DNA of 21,502 nt from Oscillibacter sp. GTDB lineage: Bacteria; Bacillota; Clostridia; Oscillospirales; Oscillospiraceae. The position numbers and the translations under genes were made by a program. Where the stretch lies: the NCBI GenBank assembly GCA_009773995.1, contig VSMY01000037.1:1-21502 (forward strand), in the 5' to 3' direction. A model generated the notes under the pieces. It was given only the letters and a program-made list of their open reading frames with translations, was not told the DNA's origin and ran no database searches. This document shows positions 6,260 through 14,585 of the stretch, piece by piece. How positions within the stretch are numbered: the first letter of the stretch is position 1; every line of letters starts with the position of its first letter.

Positions 6260-7945
6260 ATGAAACCCGGATTTGAAAAGTACATTCCCTTCCAGCCTCA
6301 GCCCATTCAGGGGCGCACCTGGCCGGACCGGAAGATTGCCAAGGCCCCTGTTTGGTGCTCCGTGGACCTGCGGGACGGCAACCAGGCGCTGATTGACCCC
6401 ATGAACCTGGCGGAGAAACTGGAGTATTTCCACACGCTGGTGGACATCGGCGTGAAGGAGATTGAGATTGGCTTCCCCTCCGCCAGCGAGACGGAATATG
6501 AAATCTGCCGGGAGCTCATCGAGGGCGGCCACATCCCCGACGACGTGACCATCCAGGTGCTGGTCCAGGCCCGGGAACACCTCATCAAGAAGACCTTTGA
6601 GGCCATCCGCGGCGCGAAAAATGTGATTCTCCATTTCTACAACTCCACCTCCACCCTCCAGCGCAAGGTGGTTTTCCACATGGACTGCGACGACATCACG
6701 AAAATCGCCACCGACGCCGCAGACCTCATCTACGAGATGTCCCAGCCCATGATTGCCGGGGGCATGAATCTTCGCTTCGAGTATTCCCCCGAGTCCTTCA
6801 TGGGCACGGAGATGGACTACGCCGTGGAAATCTGCCGGGCCGTGCTGGAGCACCTCCACGCCACGCCGGAAAAGAAGGTCATCCTGAACCTCCCCACCAC
6901 GGTGGAGAACTGCATGCCCAACCAGTTCGCCGATATGCTGGAGTACTTCATCCGCAGGCTTCCCGGCCGGGACCGGGCCATCATCTCCCTTCATCCCCAC
7001 AATGACCGGGGCTGCGGCGTGGCCACCACGGAGATGGGCCTGCTGGCCGGGGCCGACCGGGTGGAGGCCACCTTGTTTGGCAACGGGGAGCGCACCGGAA
7101 ACGTGGACATGGTGACCCTGGCCATGAACATGTACACCCAGGGCGTGGACCCGGAGCTGGACTTCTCCAACATCAATCAAATCAAGGAGATGTTCGAGCG
7201 GTGCACCAAGATGCCCGTGGGCGACCGCCAGCCCTATGCGGGCAAGCTGGTCTTCACGGCCTTCTCCGGCAGCCACCAGGACGCCATCAACAAGGGCGTC
7301 CAGTATATGAAGACCTCCGGCACGGAGTATTGGGAAATCCCCTATCTCCCCATCGATCCCGCCGATGTGGGCCGGGAGTACGAGCCCATCATCCGCATCA
7401 ACTCCCAGTCCGGCAAGGGCGGCGCGGCCTATATCATGGAGCACGACTTCGGCTTCGACCTGCCCAAGTCCATGCAGCCGGAGTTCGGCCATATCGTCCA
7501 GGTGGAGACGGACAAGGTGGGCAAGGAGGTCGCCCCGGAGCGGATCAACGAGCTGTTCCATCAGGAGTATATCGAGGCGAAGCAGCCCTATCAGCTCCTC
7601 AAGCACGCCTTCCGGGAGACCGTGGACGCCGAAGGCCACTCCCACGTGGCCTTCCAGGGGACCCTCCGGCACACGGACACGGTGTTCGAGGTCTCCGGCG
7701 AGGGCAACGGCCCCATCGACGCCTTCTTCAACGCCATCCAGGGGGAGAAAATCGACCGCTTCACCTTCCTGGACTACGCCTCCCACGCCATCACCGACGG
7801 CTCCGACTCCCAGGGCGTGGCCTACATCCTTCTCCAGGACCGGCGCACCGGAAAGCAGTACTGGGGCGTGGGCCTGAGCCACAACATCAACCTGGCACCC
7901 CTCCGGGCCATCCTGTCCGCCGTCAACCGGGCCAAGCGGGCATAA
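6260..7945 (+). CDS. leuA: 2-isopropylmalate synthase
   Basis: A 561-residue enzyme that condenses 2-ketoisovalerate with acetyl-CoA, the first committed step of leucine synthesis. The TIM barrel carries the metal and catalytic motifs RDGNQ (residues 38-42), HPHNDRG (245-251) and GNGERTGNVD (274-283). The C-terminal roughly 130 residues form the LeuA regulatory domain, the site of leucine feedback in this family, ending NINLAPLRAILSAVNRA. The N-terminus (FQPQPIQGRTWPDR) and overall length fit the long LeuA form familiar from actinobacteria and fungi rather than the roughly 510-residue E. coli type. The RBS AAGGAGGA is at 6245-6252, ahead of ATG 6260. It is the first gene of the operon, directly under T-box control. 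Confidence 0.97.
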   Translation: MKPGFEKYIPFQPQPIQGRTWPDRKIAKAPVWCSVDLRDGNQALIDPMNLAEKLEYFHTLVDIGVKEIEIGFPSASETEYEICRELIEGGHIPDDVTIQVLVQAREHLIKKTFEAIRGAKNVILHFYNSTSTLQRKVVFHMDCDDITKIATDAADLIYEMSQPMIAGGMNLRFEYSPESFMGTEMDYAVEICRAVLEHLHATPEKKVILNLPTTVENCMPNQFADMLEYFIRRLPGRDRAIISLHPHNDRGCGVATTEMGLLAGADRVEATLFGNGERTGNVDMVTLAMNMYTQGVDPELDFSNINQIKEMFERCTKMPVGDRQPYAGKLVFTAFSGSHQDAINKGVQYMKTSGTEYWEIPYLPIDPADVGREYEPIIRINSQSGKGGAAYIMEHDFGFDLPKSMQPEFGHIVQVETDKVGKEVAPERINELFHQEYIEAKQPYQLLKHAFRETVDAEGHSHVAFQGTLRHTDTVFEVSGEGNGPIDAFFNAIQGEKIDRFTFLDYASHAITDGSDSQGVAYILLQDRRTGKQYWGVGLSHNINLAPLRAILSAVNRAKRA

Positions 7946-7995
7946 GCGGACTTCTCCGGCGGATATTCATGAATCAATAAGGAGCGTGACAACAA

Positions 7996-9255
7996 ATGGG
8001 AATGACCATGACGCAGAAAATCCTGGCAAAGCACGCGGGGCTGGACTCCGTCCGGGCGGGGCAGCTCATCCAGGCGAAGCTGGACCTGGTGCTGGGCAAC
8101 GACATCACCACCCCCGTGGCGGTCAACGAGTTCGAGGCGGCGGGCTTCGACAAGGTGTTCGATAAAAGCAAAATCGCCCTGGTAATGGACCACTTCGCCC
8201 CCAACAAGGACATCAAGGCCGCCGCCCAGTGCAAGCAGTGCCGGACCTTCGCCCGGCGGTTTGACATCGATAACTACTTCGACGTGGGAGAAATGGGCAT
8301 CGAGCACGCCCTGCTGCCGGAAAAGGGACTGGTGGCCCCCGGCGAGGCCGTCATCGGAGCGGACTCTCACACCTGCACTTACGGGGCCTTAGGCGCCTTT
8401 TCCACCGGCGTGGGGTCCACGGACATGGGCGCGGCCATGGCGGCGGGAGAGACCTGGTTTAAGGTGCCCTCCGCCATCAAGGTGAACCTGACGGGCAAGC
8501 TCCGTCCCTTCGTCTCCGGCAAGGACGTGATTTTGACCCTCATCGGGATGATCGGCGTGGACGGGGCCCGGTATCAGTCCCTGGAGTTCGCCGGGCCCGG
8601 CGTGGCCGAGCTCTCCATCTACGATCGGCTGACCATCTCCAACATGGCCATCGAGGCCGGGGCGAAAAACGGCATCTTCCCCGTGGACGACATTACGAAA
8701 GCCTACGTCGCGGAGCGGGTGAACCGCCCCTGGACCGCCTATGAGGCCGACCCGGACGCGGAGTACGAGCGCACCGTGGACATCGACCTTTCCCAGGTGG
8801 ACTGCACCGTGGCCTATCCCCACCTTCCCGAGAACGCCCACAGCGCCCGGGAGGGGAAGGACATCCGAATCGACCAGATTGTCATCGGCTCCTGCACCAA
8901 CGGCCAGCTGCCGGACCTGGAGGCCGCCGCCGCCATCTTAAAGGGCCGCCACCTGGCGAGGGACGTCCGGGGTATTGTCATCCCCGCTACCATGAACGTC
9001 TACCGGGCGTGCATGAAGCGCGGCCTGACCGACATTTTCCTGGACGCGGGCTGTATCGTCTCCACCCCCACCTGCGGGCCCTGCCTGGGCGGCTACATGG
9101 GCATCCTGGCCGCCGGGGAGCGCTGCGTCTCCACCACGAACCGGAACTTTGTGGGCCGCATGGGCCATGTGGACAGCGAGGTGTACCTCGCCTCTCCCGC
9201 CGTGGCCGCCGCCTCCGGCGTCGCGGGCCACATCTGCCATCCTGAGGAGGTTTGA
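7996..9255 (+). CDS. leuC: 3-isopropylmalate dehydratase large subunit
   Basis: A 419-residue aconitase-family subunit that with LeuD isomerises 2- to 3-isopropylmalate. The 4Fe-4S ligands are visible: Cys300 in GSCTNG (298-303), and Cys360 and Cys363 in TPTCGPC. GADSHTC at 121-127 is the substrate-side motif. The length fits the shorter archaeal/clostridial LeuC type, not the ~465-residue E. coli type. ATG 7996 is preceded by AAGGAG (7979-7984) at a rather long distance; ATGs at codons 3 and 5 are alternatives. The stop lies 2 bases before the leuD start, so the two subunits are tightly linked. Confidence 0.96.
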   Translation: MGMTMTQKILAKHAGLDSVRAGQLIQAKLDLVLGNDITTPVAVNEFEAAGFDKVFDKSKIALVMDHFAPNKDIKAAAQCKQCRTFARRFDIDNYFDVGEMGIEHALLPEKGLVAPGEAVIGADSHTCTYGALGAFSTGVGSTDMGAAMAAGETWFKVPSAIKVNLTGKLRPFVSGKDVILTLIGMIGVDGARYQSLEFAGPGVAELSIYDRLTISNMAIEAGAKNGIFPVDDITKAYVAERVNRPWTAYEADPDAEYERTVDIDLSQVDCTVAYPHLPENAHSAREGKDIRIDQIVIGSCTNGQLPDLEAAAAILKGRHLARDVRGIVIPATMNVYRACMKRGLTDIFLDAGCIVSTPTCGPCLGGYMGILAAGERCVSTTNRNFVGRMGHVDSEVYLASPAVAAASGVAGHICHPEEV

Positions 9256-9257
9256 AC

Positions 9258-9755
9258 ATGAACGTACAGGGAACCGTCCATAAATACGGGGATCACGTGG
9301 ACACGGACGTCATCATCCCCGCCCGCTACCTGAACACCCCGGACCACAAGGAGCTGGCCGCCCACTGCATGGAGGACATCGACCGGGACTTCATCCATAA
9401 AGTAAAGCCCGGCGATATCATGGCGGCGGGAGTCAACTTCGGCTGCGGCTCCTCCCGGGAGCACGCCCCCATCGCCATCAAGGCCAGCGGGGTCAGCTGC
9501 GTCATCGCGGCCACCTTCGCCCGCATCTTCTACCGGAACGCCATCAACATCGGCCTGGCCATCCTGGAATGCCCCGCGGCAAGCAGCGGCATCTCCGACG
9601 GGGACCAGGTGGCGGTGGACTTCGACACCGGGGTCATTACCAACCTCACCAAAAACGAGACCTATCAGGCGGAGCCCTTCCCGCCGTTCATCAAGGATAT
9701 GATCGAAAAGGGCGGGCTTATGGCCTCCTTGAAGGCCGGAAAGGCGGACAAATGA
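9258..9755 (+). CDS. leuD: 3-isopropylmalate dehydratase small subunit
   Basis: A 165-residue swivel-domain partner of LeuC. DTDVIIPARYL (15-25) and NFGCGSSREHA (60-70) are the substrate-recognition motifs of the family. The start at ATG 9258 is chosen over an in-frame TTG at 9252 because GAGGAGG (9244-9250) lies seven bases upstream. The C-terminus overlaps the start of leuB by four bases (ATGA). The short length is normal for the LeuD type paired with the 420-residue LeuC. Confidence 0.96.
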   Translation: MNVQGTVHKYGDHVDTDVIIPARYLNTPDHKELAAHCMEDIDRDFIHKVKPGDIMAAGVNFGCGSSREHAPIAIKASGVSCVIAATFARIFYRNAINIGLAILECPAASSGISDGDQVAVDFDTGVITNLTKNETYQAEPFPPFIKDMIEKGGLMASLKAGKADK

Positions 9756-10822
9756 ATAAGACCATTGCCGTCATCCGGGGCGACGGCATCGGCCCCGAGA
9801 TTGTGAGCGAAGCCATCGGCGTGCTGGACGCCGCGGCGAAGAAATTTGGCCATACCTTCACCTACCGGGAGGCCCCCATGGGCGGCTGCGCCATCGACGC
9901 CTTCGGCGTGCCCCTGCCGGACTCCAGCCTGGAGACCTGCTTGAGCTCCGACAGCGTGCTGCTGGGGGCGGTAGGCGGCCCCAAGTGGGACGCGCAGCCC
10001 TCCGCCAACCGCCCGGAACGGGGACTTTTGAAGCTCCGCTCCGCCATGGGCCTGTATACCAACGTCCGGCCCGCCCGGATGTTCTCCGACCTCGCCGCCG
10101 CCTGTCCCCTCCGGGCGGATATCGCGGCGAAGGGCATCGACTTCGTGGTGGTCCGGGAGCTTATCGGCGGTATGTACTTCGGGGAGCACACCACCTCCGA
10201 GGTGGACGGGGAGCTCAAGGCCGTGGACGTGTGCTCCTATTCTGAGCACGAGGTCCGCCGGGTGGCGAAGGTGGCCTTCGACATGGCCCGGAAGCGCCGG
10301 GGCCGGGTGACCTCCATCGACAAGGCCAACGTGCTGGACACCTCCCGCCTGTGGCGGAAGACCGTGGAGGAAGTCGGCAGGGACTACCCGGACGTGGAGC
10401 TCCTGCACATGTACGTGGACAACGCCGCCATGCAGATTGTCCGGGACCCCAGCCAGTTTGACGTCATCGTGACGGAGAACCTCTTCGGGGACATCCTCTC
10501 CGACGAGGCCAGCCAGATCACCGGCTCCATCGGCATGATTCCCTCCTCCAGCATGGGGGAGGGGACAAGGGGCCTCTACGAGCCCATCCACGGCTCCGCC
10601 CCGGACATCGCCGGGCAGGACAAGGCCAACCCCATCGGCACCATCCTGGCGGCGGCCATGATGCTGCGCTACAGCTTCGACATGAGCGCCGAGGCCGACG
10701 CGCTGGAGGCCGCCGTGGACCGGACCCTCAAGGCGGGCTTCCGCTGCGGGGACATTATGAACGAGGGCGGGAAGCTCCTGGGCTGCAAGGCCATGGGGGC
10801 GGAGATCCGGGCCCGGATTTGA
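9752..10822 (+). CDS. leuB: 3-isopropylmalate dehydrogenase
   Basis: A 356-residue NAD-dependent oxidative decarboxylase that makes 2-ketoisocaproate, the direct precursor of leucine. Motifs: GDGIGPE (10-16), KLRSAMGLYTNVRPAR (substrate arginines, about 94-109), RELIGGMYFGE (135-145), VTENLFGDILSDEAS (metal aspartates), and HGSAPDIAGQDKANP near the nucleotide site. The start ATG 9752 overlaps the leuD stop (ATGA). A much longer upstream reading in the same frame runs through leuD and is not real. It is the last gene of the leuACDB operon, followed by a terminator. No ilv genes are present in the window. Confidence 0.97.
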   Translation: MNKTIAVIRGDGIGPEIVSEAIGVLDAAAKKFGHTFTYREAPMGGCAIDAFGVPLPDSSLETCLSSDSVLLGAVGGPKWDAQPSANRPERGLLKLRSAMGLYTNVRPARMFSDLAAACPLRADIAAKGIDFVVVRELIGGMYFGEHTTSEVDGELKAVDVCSYSEHEVRRVAKVAFDMARKRRGRVTSIDKANVLDTSRLWRKTVEEVGRDYPDVELLHMYVDNAAMQIVRDPSQFDVIVTENLFGDILSDEASQITGSIGMIPSSSMGEGTRGLYEPIHGSAPDIAGQDKANPIGTILAAAMMLRYSFDMSAEADALEAAVDRTLKAGFRCGDIMNEGGKLLGCKAMGAEIRARI

Positions 10823-10834
10823 ACATGAGAAATC

Positions 10835-10866
10835 AAAGGGGGAGGCTGAAAAGCCTCCCCCTTTCG
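10835..10866 (+). terminator. leu operon terminator
   Basis: Perfect 13-bp stem (10835-10847 and 10852-10864) with a GAAA loop. The flanking A and T bases make it usable by both the leu operon and the convergent DUF3795 gene, whose stop is at 10873. Confidence 0.85.
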
Positions 10867-10872
10867 GGTCGT

Positions 10873-11205
10873 TTATTCTTTCAAATTTGCCAGAGCTTCG
10901 GGGTAGTTCGAGATAATCTCGCCGACAGTCGGACAGCTTTCCAGGTCCGGGCAGTCCCCGCAGGTCGCCGCGCCTCTTTTCAGGGCGCACCGGCGGATTT
11001 CGCACATCTGGTCGCAAAACACCGTTTTTACCCCCTCAACCCGGCAGCCCTGGCAGTTGATATGTTCCGGCAGGATGGGGGCGTTATTCAGCTCGGCCCA
11101 TAATTTTGCAGTCTTCTCCCGCAGCGCCTGGTCGTCATGGAGGGTCGCAAGGTACGCGTCGCATTTCTCACAGTCCAGTCCGCAGTACCCAATCAGGTCT
11201 TTCAT
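10873..11205 (-). CDS. DUF3795 domain protein
   Basis: A 110-residue, cysteine-rich cytosolic protein of unknown function. The opening MKDLIGYCGLDCEKCDAY is the hallmark of DUF3795, and further cysteine groups follow (INCQGCR, CDQMCEIRRCAL, CGDCPDLESC), suggesting bound zinc or an iron-sulfur centre (inference). The start is placed at 11205 because GGGAGG (11220-11215) is correctly spaced; a longer reading to 11244 would run across the promoter's -10 box and is unlikely. It has its own promoter and is divergent from thrC. Confidence 0.88.
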   Translation of the reverse strand: MKDLIGYCGLDCEKCDAYLATLHDDQALREKTAKLWAELNNAPILPEHINCQGCRVEGVKTVFCDQMCEIRRCALKRGAATCGDCPDLESCPTVGEIISNYPEALANLKE

Positions 11206-11243
11206 AGCTATGTACCTCCCAAAAATTCCGAATTTCCATTCCA

Positions 11244-11272
11244 ATTATAGCATAGGATCCGGGCCAATTCAA
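11244..11272 (-). promoter_or_regulatory. Promoter of the DUF3795 gene
   Basis: On the minus strand TTGAAT (11272-11267), a 17-base spacer and TATAAT (11249-11244). The predicted start is about 30 bases before the ATG. Confidence 0.78.
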
Positions 11273-11304
11273 CCCGGCCCTGCGGAACCGCCGGGGTTTC
11301 CCCT

Positions 11305-11333
11305 TTGACAAAGGCCGACCTATTTGCTATGAT
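11305..11333 (+). promoter_or_regulatory. Promoter of thrC
   Basis: TTGACA (11305-11310), 17 bases, TATGAT (11328-11333). The predicted start near 11340 leaves a leader of only about 25 nt, so there is no room for an attenuator or riboswitch before thrC. Confidence 0.88.
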
Positions 11334-11365
11334 GGACCTATCTTGACGGAGAGAGGAGCGGGACC

Positions 11366-12613
11366 ATGCGAAACGTAAAATACGGCAAGTGCGTCAAATG
11401 TGGAAAGACTTATGAGGCAGCGCCGGACCTGACCACCTGCGAATGCGGCGGCATCCTGGACATTACCTATGACTACGATTACATCAAATCCCGTCTGACC
11501 AAGGAGGTCCTGGCAAACCGGGCGGAGCGATCCATGTGGCGTTACCGGGAGCTGCTGCCCATTGAGGAGGATACGGCCCCCACGCCCCTGCGGGTGGGCT
11601 GGTCCCCCCTCTACGAGGAGCCCCGGCTGGCGGAGGCCCTGGGCCTGGGCCGCCTCTACGTGAAGGACGACGGCCAGAACCCCACCGCCTCCCTGAAGGA
11701 CCGGGCCAGCGCTATGGCGGTAGCCAAGGCCCGGGAGGCCGGGGCCAAGGTCATCGCCTGCTCCTCCACGGGCAACGCCGCCAGCTCTCTGGCGGGCAAC
11801 GCGGCGGCGGCGGGACTGTCCACGTACATCTTCGTCCCCTCCCGGGCCCCCAAGGGGAAGGTGGCCCAGCTGATGACCTTCGGGGCCACGGTGATCTCCG
11901 TCCAAGGGAGCTATGAGGAGACCTTCGAGCTCTCCAAGCAGGCCATCGACAAATGGGGCTGGTACAACCGCAACGCCGCCATCAACCCCTACCTCTCCGA
12001 GGGCAAGAAGACCGTGGCCCTGGAGATCATGGAGCAGCTTGGCTGGGAGGTCCCGGACTACATCGCCATCTCCGTGGGGGACGGCTGCACCATCGCGGGG
12101 CTCTGGAAGGGCCTCAAGGACCTCCACGCCATCGGCTTCATCGACCGCCTGCCCCGGCTGATCTCCGCCCAGGCGGCGGGCTGCTGCCCGCTGAACCGGG
12201 CCATTGAAACGAATGCACCCTGGGAGCCCATGGAGGAGAACACCCTGGCGGACTCCATCGCCGTGGGCGTGCCCCGGAACGCCGACAAGGCCCTCATGGC
12301 CATCCGGGAGTCCAAGGGCCTGACCGTGAACGTCACCGACGAGGAAATCATGGCCGCCCAGCAGCTGCTGGGCCGGACCTGCGGCGTCTTCGGCGAGCCC
12401 GCCGGGGTCACCGGCACGGCGGGGGTCAAGAAGCTCTGCGAGGCCGGGGTTATCGGAAAACAGGACACGGTGGTCTCCGTGGTGACGGGGAACGGCCTGA
12501 AGGACGTGGCTAACGCCATCGCCGCCTGCGGGGAGCCCATTACCATCCCCTCCGACATGGACCGGCTGCTGGCGGCCTTCTCGGAAAAGGGAATCCGGGT
12601 GGAAGGCGTATGA
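11366..12613 (+). CDS. thrC: Threonine synthase
   Basis: A 415-residue PLP enzyme that converts O-phosphohomoserine to threonine. An N-terminal zinc-ribbon-like segment has Cys9, Cys12, Cys25 and Cys27. The PLP lysine is Lys111 in SLKDRA, and the phosphate-binding loop SSTGNAASS is at 133-141. The fold-type II core and short N-terminus match the class found in many Firmicutes and archaea. GAGAGGAG (11351-11358) precedes ATG 11366. The stop overlaps the acetyltransferase start by four bases (ATGA). No hom or thrB is adjacent, so the threonine genes are scattered in this genome. Confidence 0.94.
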   Translation: MRNVKYGKCVKCGKTYEAAPDLTTCECGGILDITYDYDYIKSRLTKEVLANRAERSMWRYRELLPIEEDTAPTPLRVGWSPLYEEPRLAEALGLGRLYVKDDGQNPTASLKDRASAMAVAKAREAGAKVIACSSTGNAASSLAGNAAAAGLSTYIFVPSRAPKGKVAQLMTFGATVISVQGSYEETFELSKQAIDKWGWYNRNAAINPYLSEGKKTVALEIMEQLGWEVPDYIAISVGDGCTIAGLWKGLKDLHAIGFIDRLPRLISAQAAGCCPLNRAIETNAPWEPMEENTLADSIAVGVPRNADKALMAIRESKGLTVNVTDEEIMAAQQLLGRTCGVFGEPAGVTGTAGVKKLCEAGVIGKQDTVVSVVTGNGLKDVANAIAACGEPITIPSDMDRLLAAFSEKGIRVEGV

Positions 12614-13083
12614 CCCTCCGGCCCTACCGGCCCTCCGACCTGGGGGAAATTCTGGAGCTGTTTTACGACACGGTGCATACGGTGAACGCGGGAGATTACA
12701 CGCCGGAGCAGATGGACGCCTGGGCCGACGGCGCGCCGGACAGGGAGGATTGGGGCCGGACGCTGGCGGAGCATACCACGCTTGTGGCGGTAGAGGCCGG
12801 GGTCATCGTGGGCTTCGGAGACATCGACGCCTCGGGCTATCTGGACCGGCTGTATGTCCACAAGGACTTCCAGCACCGGGGAATCGCCTCCGCCCTGTGC
12901 GAGGTCCTGGAGGCGGCGGAGGAGGCGGAATGCGTCGCCACCCACGCCTCCATAACCGCCCGGCCGTTTTTTGAGAAGCGGGGCTACCGGGTCATCCGGG
13001 AGCGGCGGGTGGTCCGGCATGGCGTGTCCATGACGAATTACCGGATGGAGAAGCGGCCCCCTGCACAAAACGCCTGTTACTGA
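12610..13083 (+). CDS. GNAT-family N-acetyltransferase
   Basis: A 157-residue acetyltransferase. The acetyl-CoA motif A is LDRLYVHKDFQHRGIASALC, with the Q-x-x-G-x-A pyrophosphate loop at 88-93. ASITARPFFEKRGY near the C-terminus is motif B, and the whole resembles the YafP-like branch. The substrate is unknown. Translation is coupled to thrC (ATGA overlap). This proves co-expression but not a role in threonine synthesis. Confidence 0.9.
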   Translation: MTLRPYRPSDLGEILELFYDTVHTVNAGDYTPEQMDAWADGAPDREDWGRTLAEHTTLVAVEAGVIVGFGDIDASGYLDRLYVHKDFQHRGIASALCEVLEAAEEAECVATHASITARPFFEKRGYRVIRERRVVRHGVSMTNYRMEKRPPAQNACY

Positions 13084-13096
13084 GCAGAAAATGCCG

Positions 13097-13125
13097 TTGC
13101 CTCTCCGGCGGAAACGGCGTATGAT
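13097..13125 (+). promoter_or_regulatory. Promoter of alr
   Basis: TTGCCT (13097-13102), 17 bases, TATGAT (13120-13125), with a short leader to ATG 13165. No terminator hairpin is evident between the acetyltransferase gene and alr, so read-through from thrC is also possible. Confidence 0.68.
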
Positions 13126-13164
13126 ATCCTGCGATACCGTATCCCGGAACTGGAGGGGATTCCC

Positions 13165-14340
13165 ATGAATACAACCTTTGACGCCCACTGCTGGGCGGAA
13201 ATCGACCTGGACGCCCTGGCCCATAACTTCCGCCTGATTCAGGAAAAGGCGGCTCCCGCGGCGGTCTGCGCCGTGGTGAAGGCCGACGCCTACGGCCACG
13301 GGGACCGGATGGCGGCCCGGACCCTGGCGGAGGCCGGGGCGGCGTGGTTTGCCGTGTCCTCCCTGGCGGAGGCCCGGCACCTGCGGCGTAGCGGCATTGT
13401 ACAGCCCATCTTAATTTTGGGCATGACCCGGCCGGAGTGCGCCCCGGCGCTGGCGGAAGAACGCATCACCCAGGCGGTCTACAGCCCGGAGTACGCCCGG
13501 GCCCTGGCCCAGGCGGCGGAGGCCGCCGGGGTGACGGTGGAGGGCCATCTGAAAATCGACACCGGCATGGGCCGCATCGGCTTCGGGGCCTGCCGGGACT
13601 TTGAGGGCGCGGTGTCCGGCCTTCTGGAGTGCCGGAGCTTGAAGGGCCTCTCCGTCACCGGCGCGTTTCAGCACTTCTCTGTGGCGGACTCCCTGTCGGA
13701 GGACGACCGCCGTTACACCGCGGAACAGTACGCCCTCTTCCGCCGGGTGGTGGAGCGCCTGGAGGCGGCGGGGCCCCTGGAGACCGTCCACTGTTCCAAC
13801 TCGGCGGGGCTCACGGCCCACCCGGACTGGAGCTGCGGCATGGTCCGGGCCGGGGTCATCCTCTACGGCCAAGACCCCAGCCCGGAGGTGACCTTCCCCG
13901 GATTAAAGCCCGTCATGGCGCTGAAAACCGTGGTCAGCCAGGTGAAGGATCTGGGCCCTGGGGACTGCGTGGGCTATGGCCGGACCTACACGGCGGACCG
14001 TCCCATGCGGGCGGCCACGGTCTGCTGCGGCTACGCCGACGGCTATTTCAGGAGCCTGTCCAACCTGGGCACGGCTTCCATCCATGGAAAGCCCGCCCCG
14101 GTCATCGGCCGGGTGAGCATGGACCAGATTGTCCTGGACGCCTCCGCCGTTCCCGAGGTTTCCGCCGGAGACGAGGCCGTGCTCCTGGGTTCCGCTCCGG
14201 CGGACGGCTTCGCCCAGGCGGCGGAAAAGGCGGGGACCATTTCCTACGAGCTCCTCTGCGCCGTGGCCCGCCGGGTGCCCCGGGTCTACCTCCGGGGCGG
14301 CGAGGCCGTGGAGGTCCTGGACTACCTGGACAAGGAGTAA
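13165..14340 (+). CDS. alr: Alanine racemase
   Basis: A 391-residue PLP enzyme that supplies D-alanine for peptidoglycan. Lys39 in VVKADAYGHG binds PLP. The second catalytic tyrosine lies in VGYGRTYT, followed by the substrate-side GYADGYFRSLSN and GRVSMDQIVLD segments. RAGVILYG is the usual family stretch before the C-terminal beta domain. The length is normal. GGAGGGG (13153-13159) precedes ATG 13165. The gene has its own promoter and is followed by a new promoter and leader. Confidence 0.97.
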   Translation: MNTTFDAHCWAEIDLDALAHNFRLIQEKAAPAAVCAVVKADAYGHGDRMAARTLAEAGAAWFAVSSLAEARHLRRSGIVQPILILGMTRPECAPALAEERITQAVYSPEYARALAQAAEAAGVTVEGHLKIDTGMGRIGFGACRDFEGAVSGLLECRSLKGLSVTGAFQHFSVADSLSEDDRRYTAEQYALFRRVVERLEAAGPLETVHCSNSAGLTAHPDWSCGMVRAGVILYGQDPSPEVTFPGLKPVMALKTVVSQVKDLGPGDCVGYGRTYTADRPMRAATVCCGYADGYFRSLSNLGTASIHGKPAPVIGRVSMDQIVLDASAVPEVSAGDEAVLLGSAPADGFAQAAEKAGTISYELLCAVARRVPRVYLRGGEAVEVLDYLDKE

Positions 14341-14350
14341 AGAAGTGGGC

Positions 14351-14379
14351 TTGACGCCCAAGGGTTTCCATGCTATCAT
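14351..14379 (+). promoter_or_regulatory. Promoter of the TM1266-ABC transporter operon
   Basis: TTGACG (14351-14356), 17 bases, TATCAT (14374-14379). The predicted start near 14386 gives a leader of about 200 nt before the first gene. Confidence 0.85.
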
Positions 14380-14385
14380 CATCCC

Positions 14386-14565
14386 TAGCCCGTCCCCGGA
14401 AAGCGTTTCTGACCGGAGGACCTGATTCCATATCAGTCGATCTGGCGGCAAGGTGGTTTCCGCGCCGTAAGAGGAGAGAGCAGGACGCGGAGCGTTTGTC
14501 TCCGGGTCCGGCCGCGTTGTGATTTTGCAGCCCCTCCGCCGGTCGGCGGAGGGGCTTTTACTTTT
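14386..14565 (+). promoter_or_regulatory. Structured leader RNA, candidate riboswitch of unassigned class
   Basis: Between promoter and first gene there is about 145 nt of non-coding RNA before a terminator. Visible hairpins are CTGAT/ATCAG (14422-14426, 14432-14436), GGCG/CGCC (14444-14447, 14463-14466), and a two-part stem GGAC..GGAG / CTCC..GTCC (14483-14509, symmetric internal loop, 7-base apical loop). CGCGG (14486-14490) can alternatively pair with CCGCG (14512-14516), which suggests switching. I looked for the signature strings of TPP, FMN, SAM-I, lysine, glycine, cobalamin, ZTP, guanidine-I and T-box leaders and saw none. The function is inferred from position only. Confidence 0.6.
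14529..14565 (+). terminator. Terminator in the leader upstream of the TM1266-family gene
   Basis: Perfect 12-bp stem (14529-14540 and 14545-14556), loop GGTC, then TTTTACTTTT. It lies only about 20 bases before the RBS of the first gene and after its promoter, so it must be conditional if the operon is expressed. The GGCGG at 14444-14448 is complementary to CCGCC in its left arm and could serve as an antiterminator. Confidence 0.88.
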
Positions 14566-14585
14566 CATAAAAGGAGGGAAGCTAT

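Noticed and set aside
6197..7882. A 561-codon open frame antisense to leuA, by coincidence the same length as LeuA.
   Set aside because: It lies entirely opposite a well-conserved gene, its translation is low-complexity (repeated Gly/Val/His/Leu), and GC-rich third positions open such frames by chance. No RBS or promoter supports it.
9569..9751. N-terminal extension of leuB inside leuD.
   Set aside because: The enzyme starts with the conserved MNKTIAVIRGDGIGPE at 9752, overlapping the leuD stop as ATGA.
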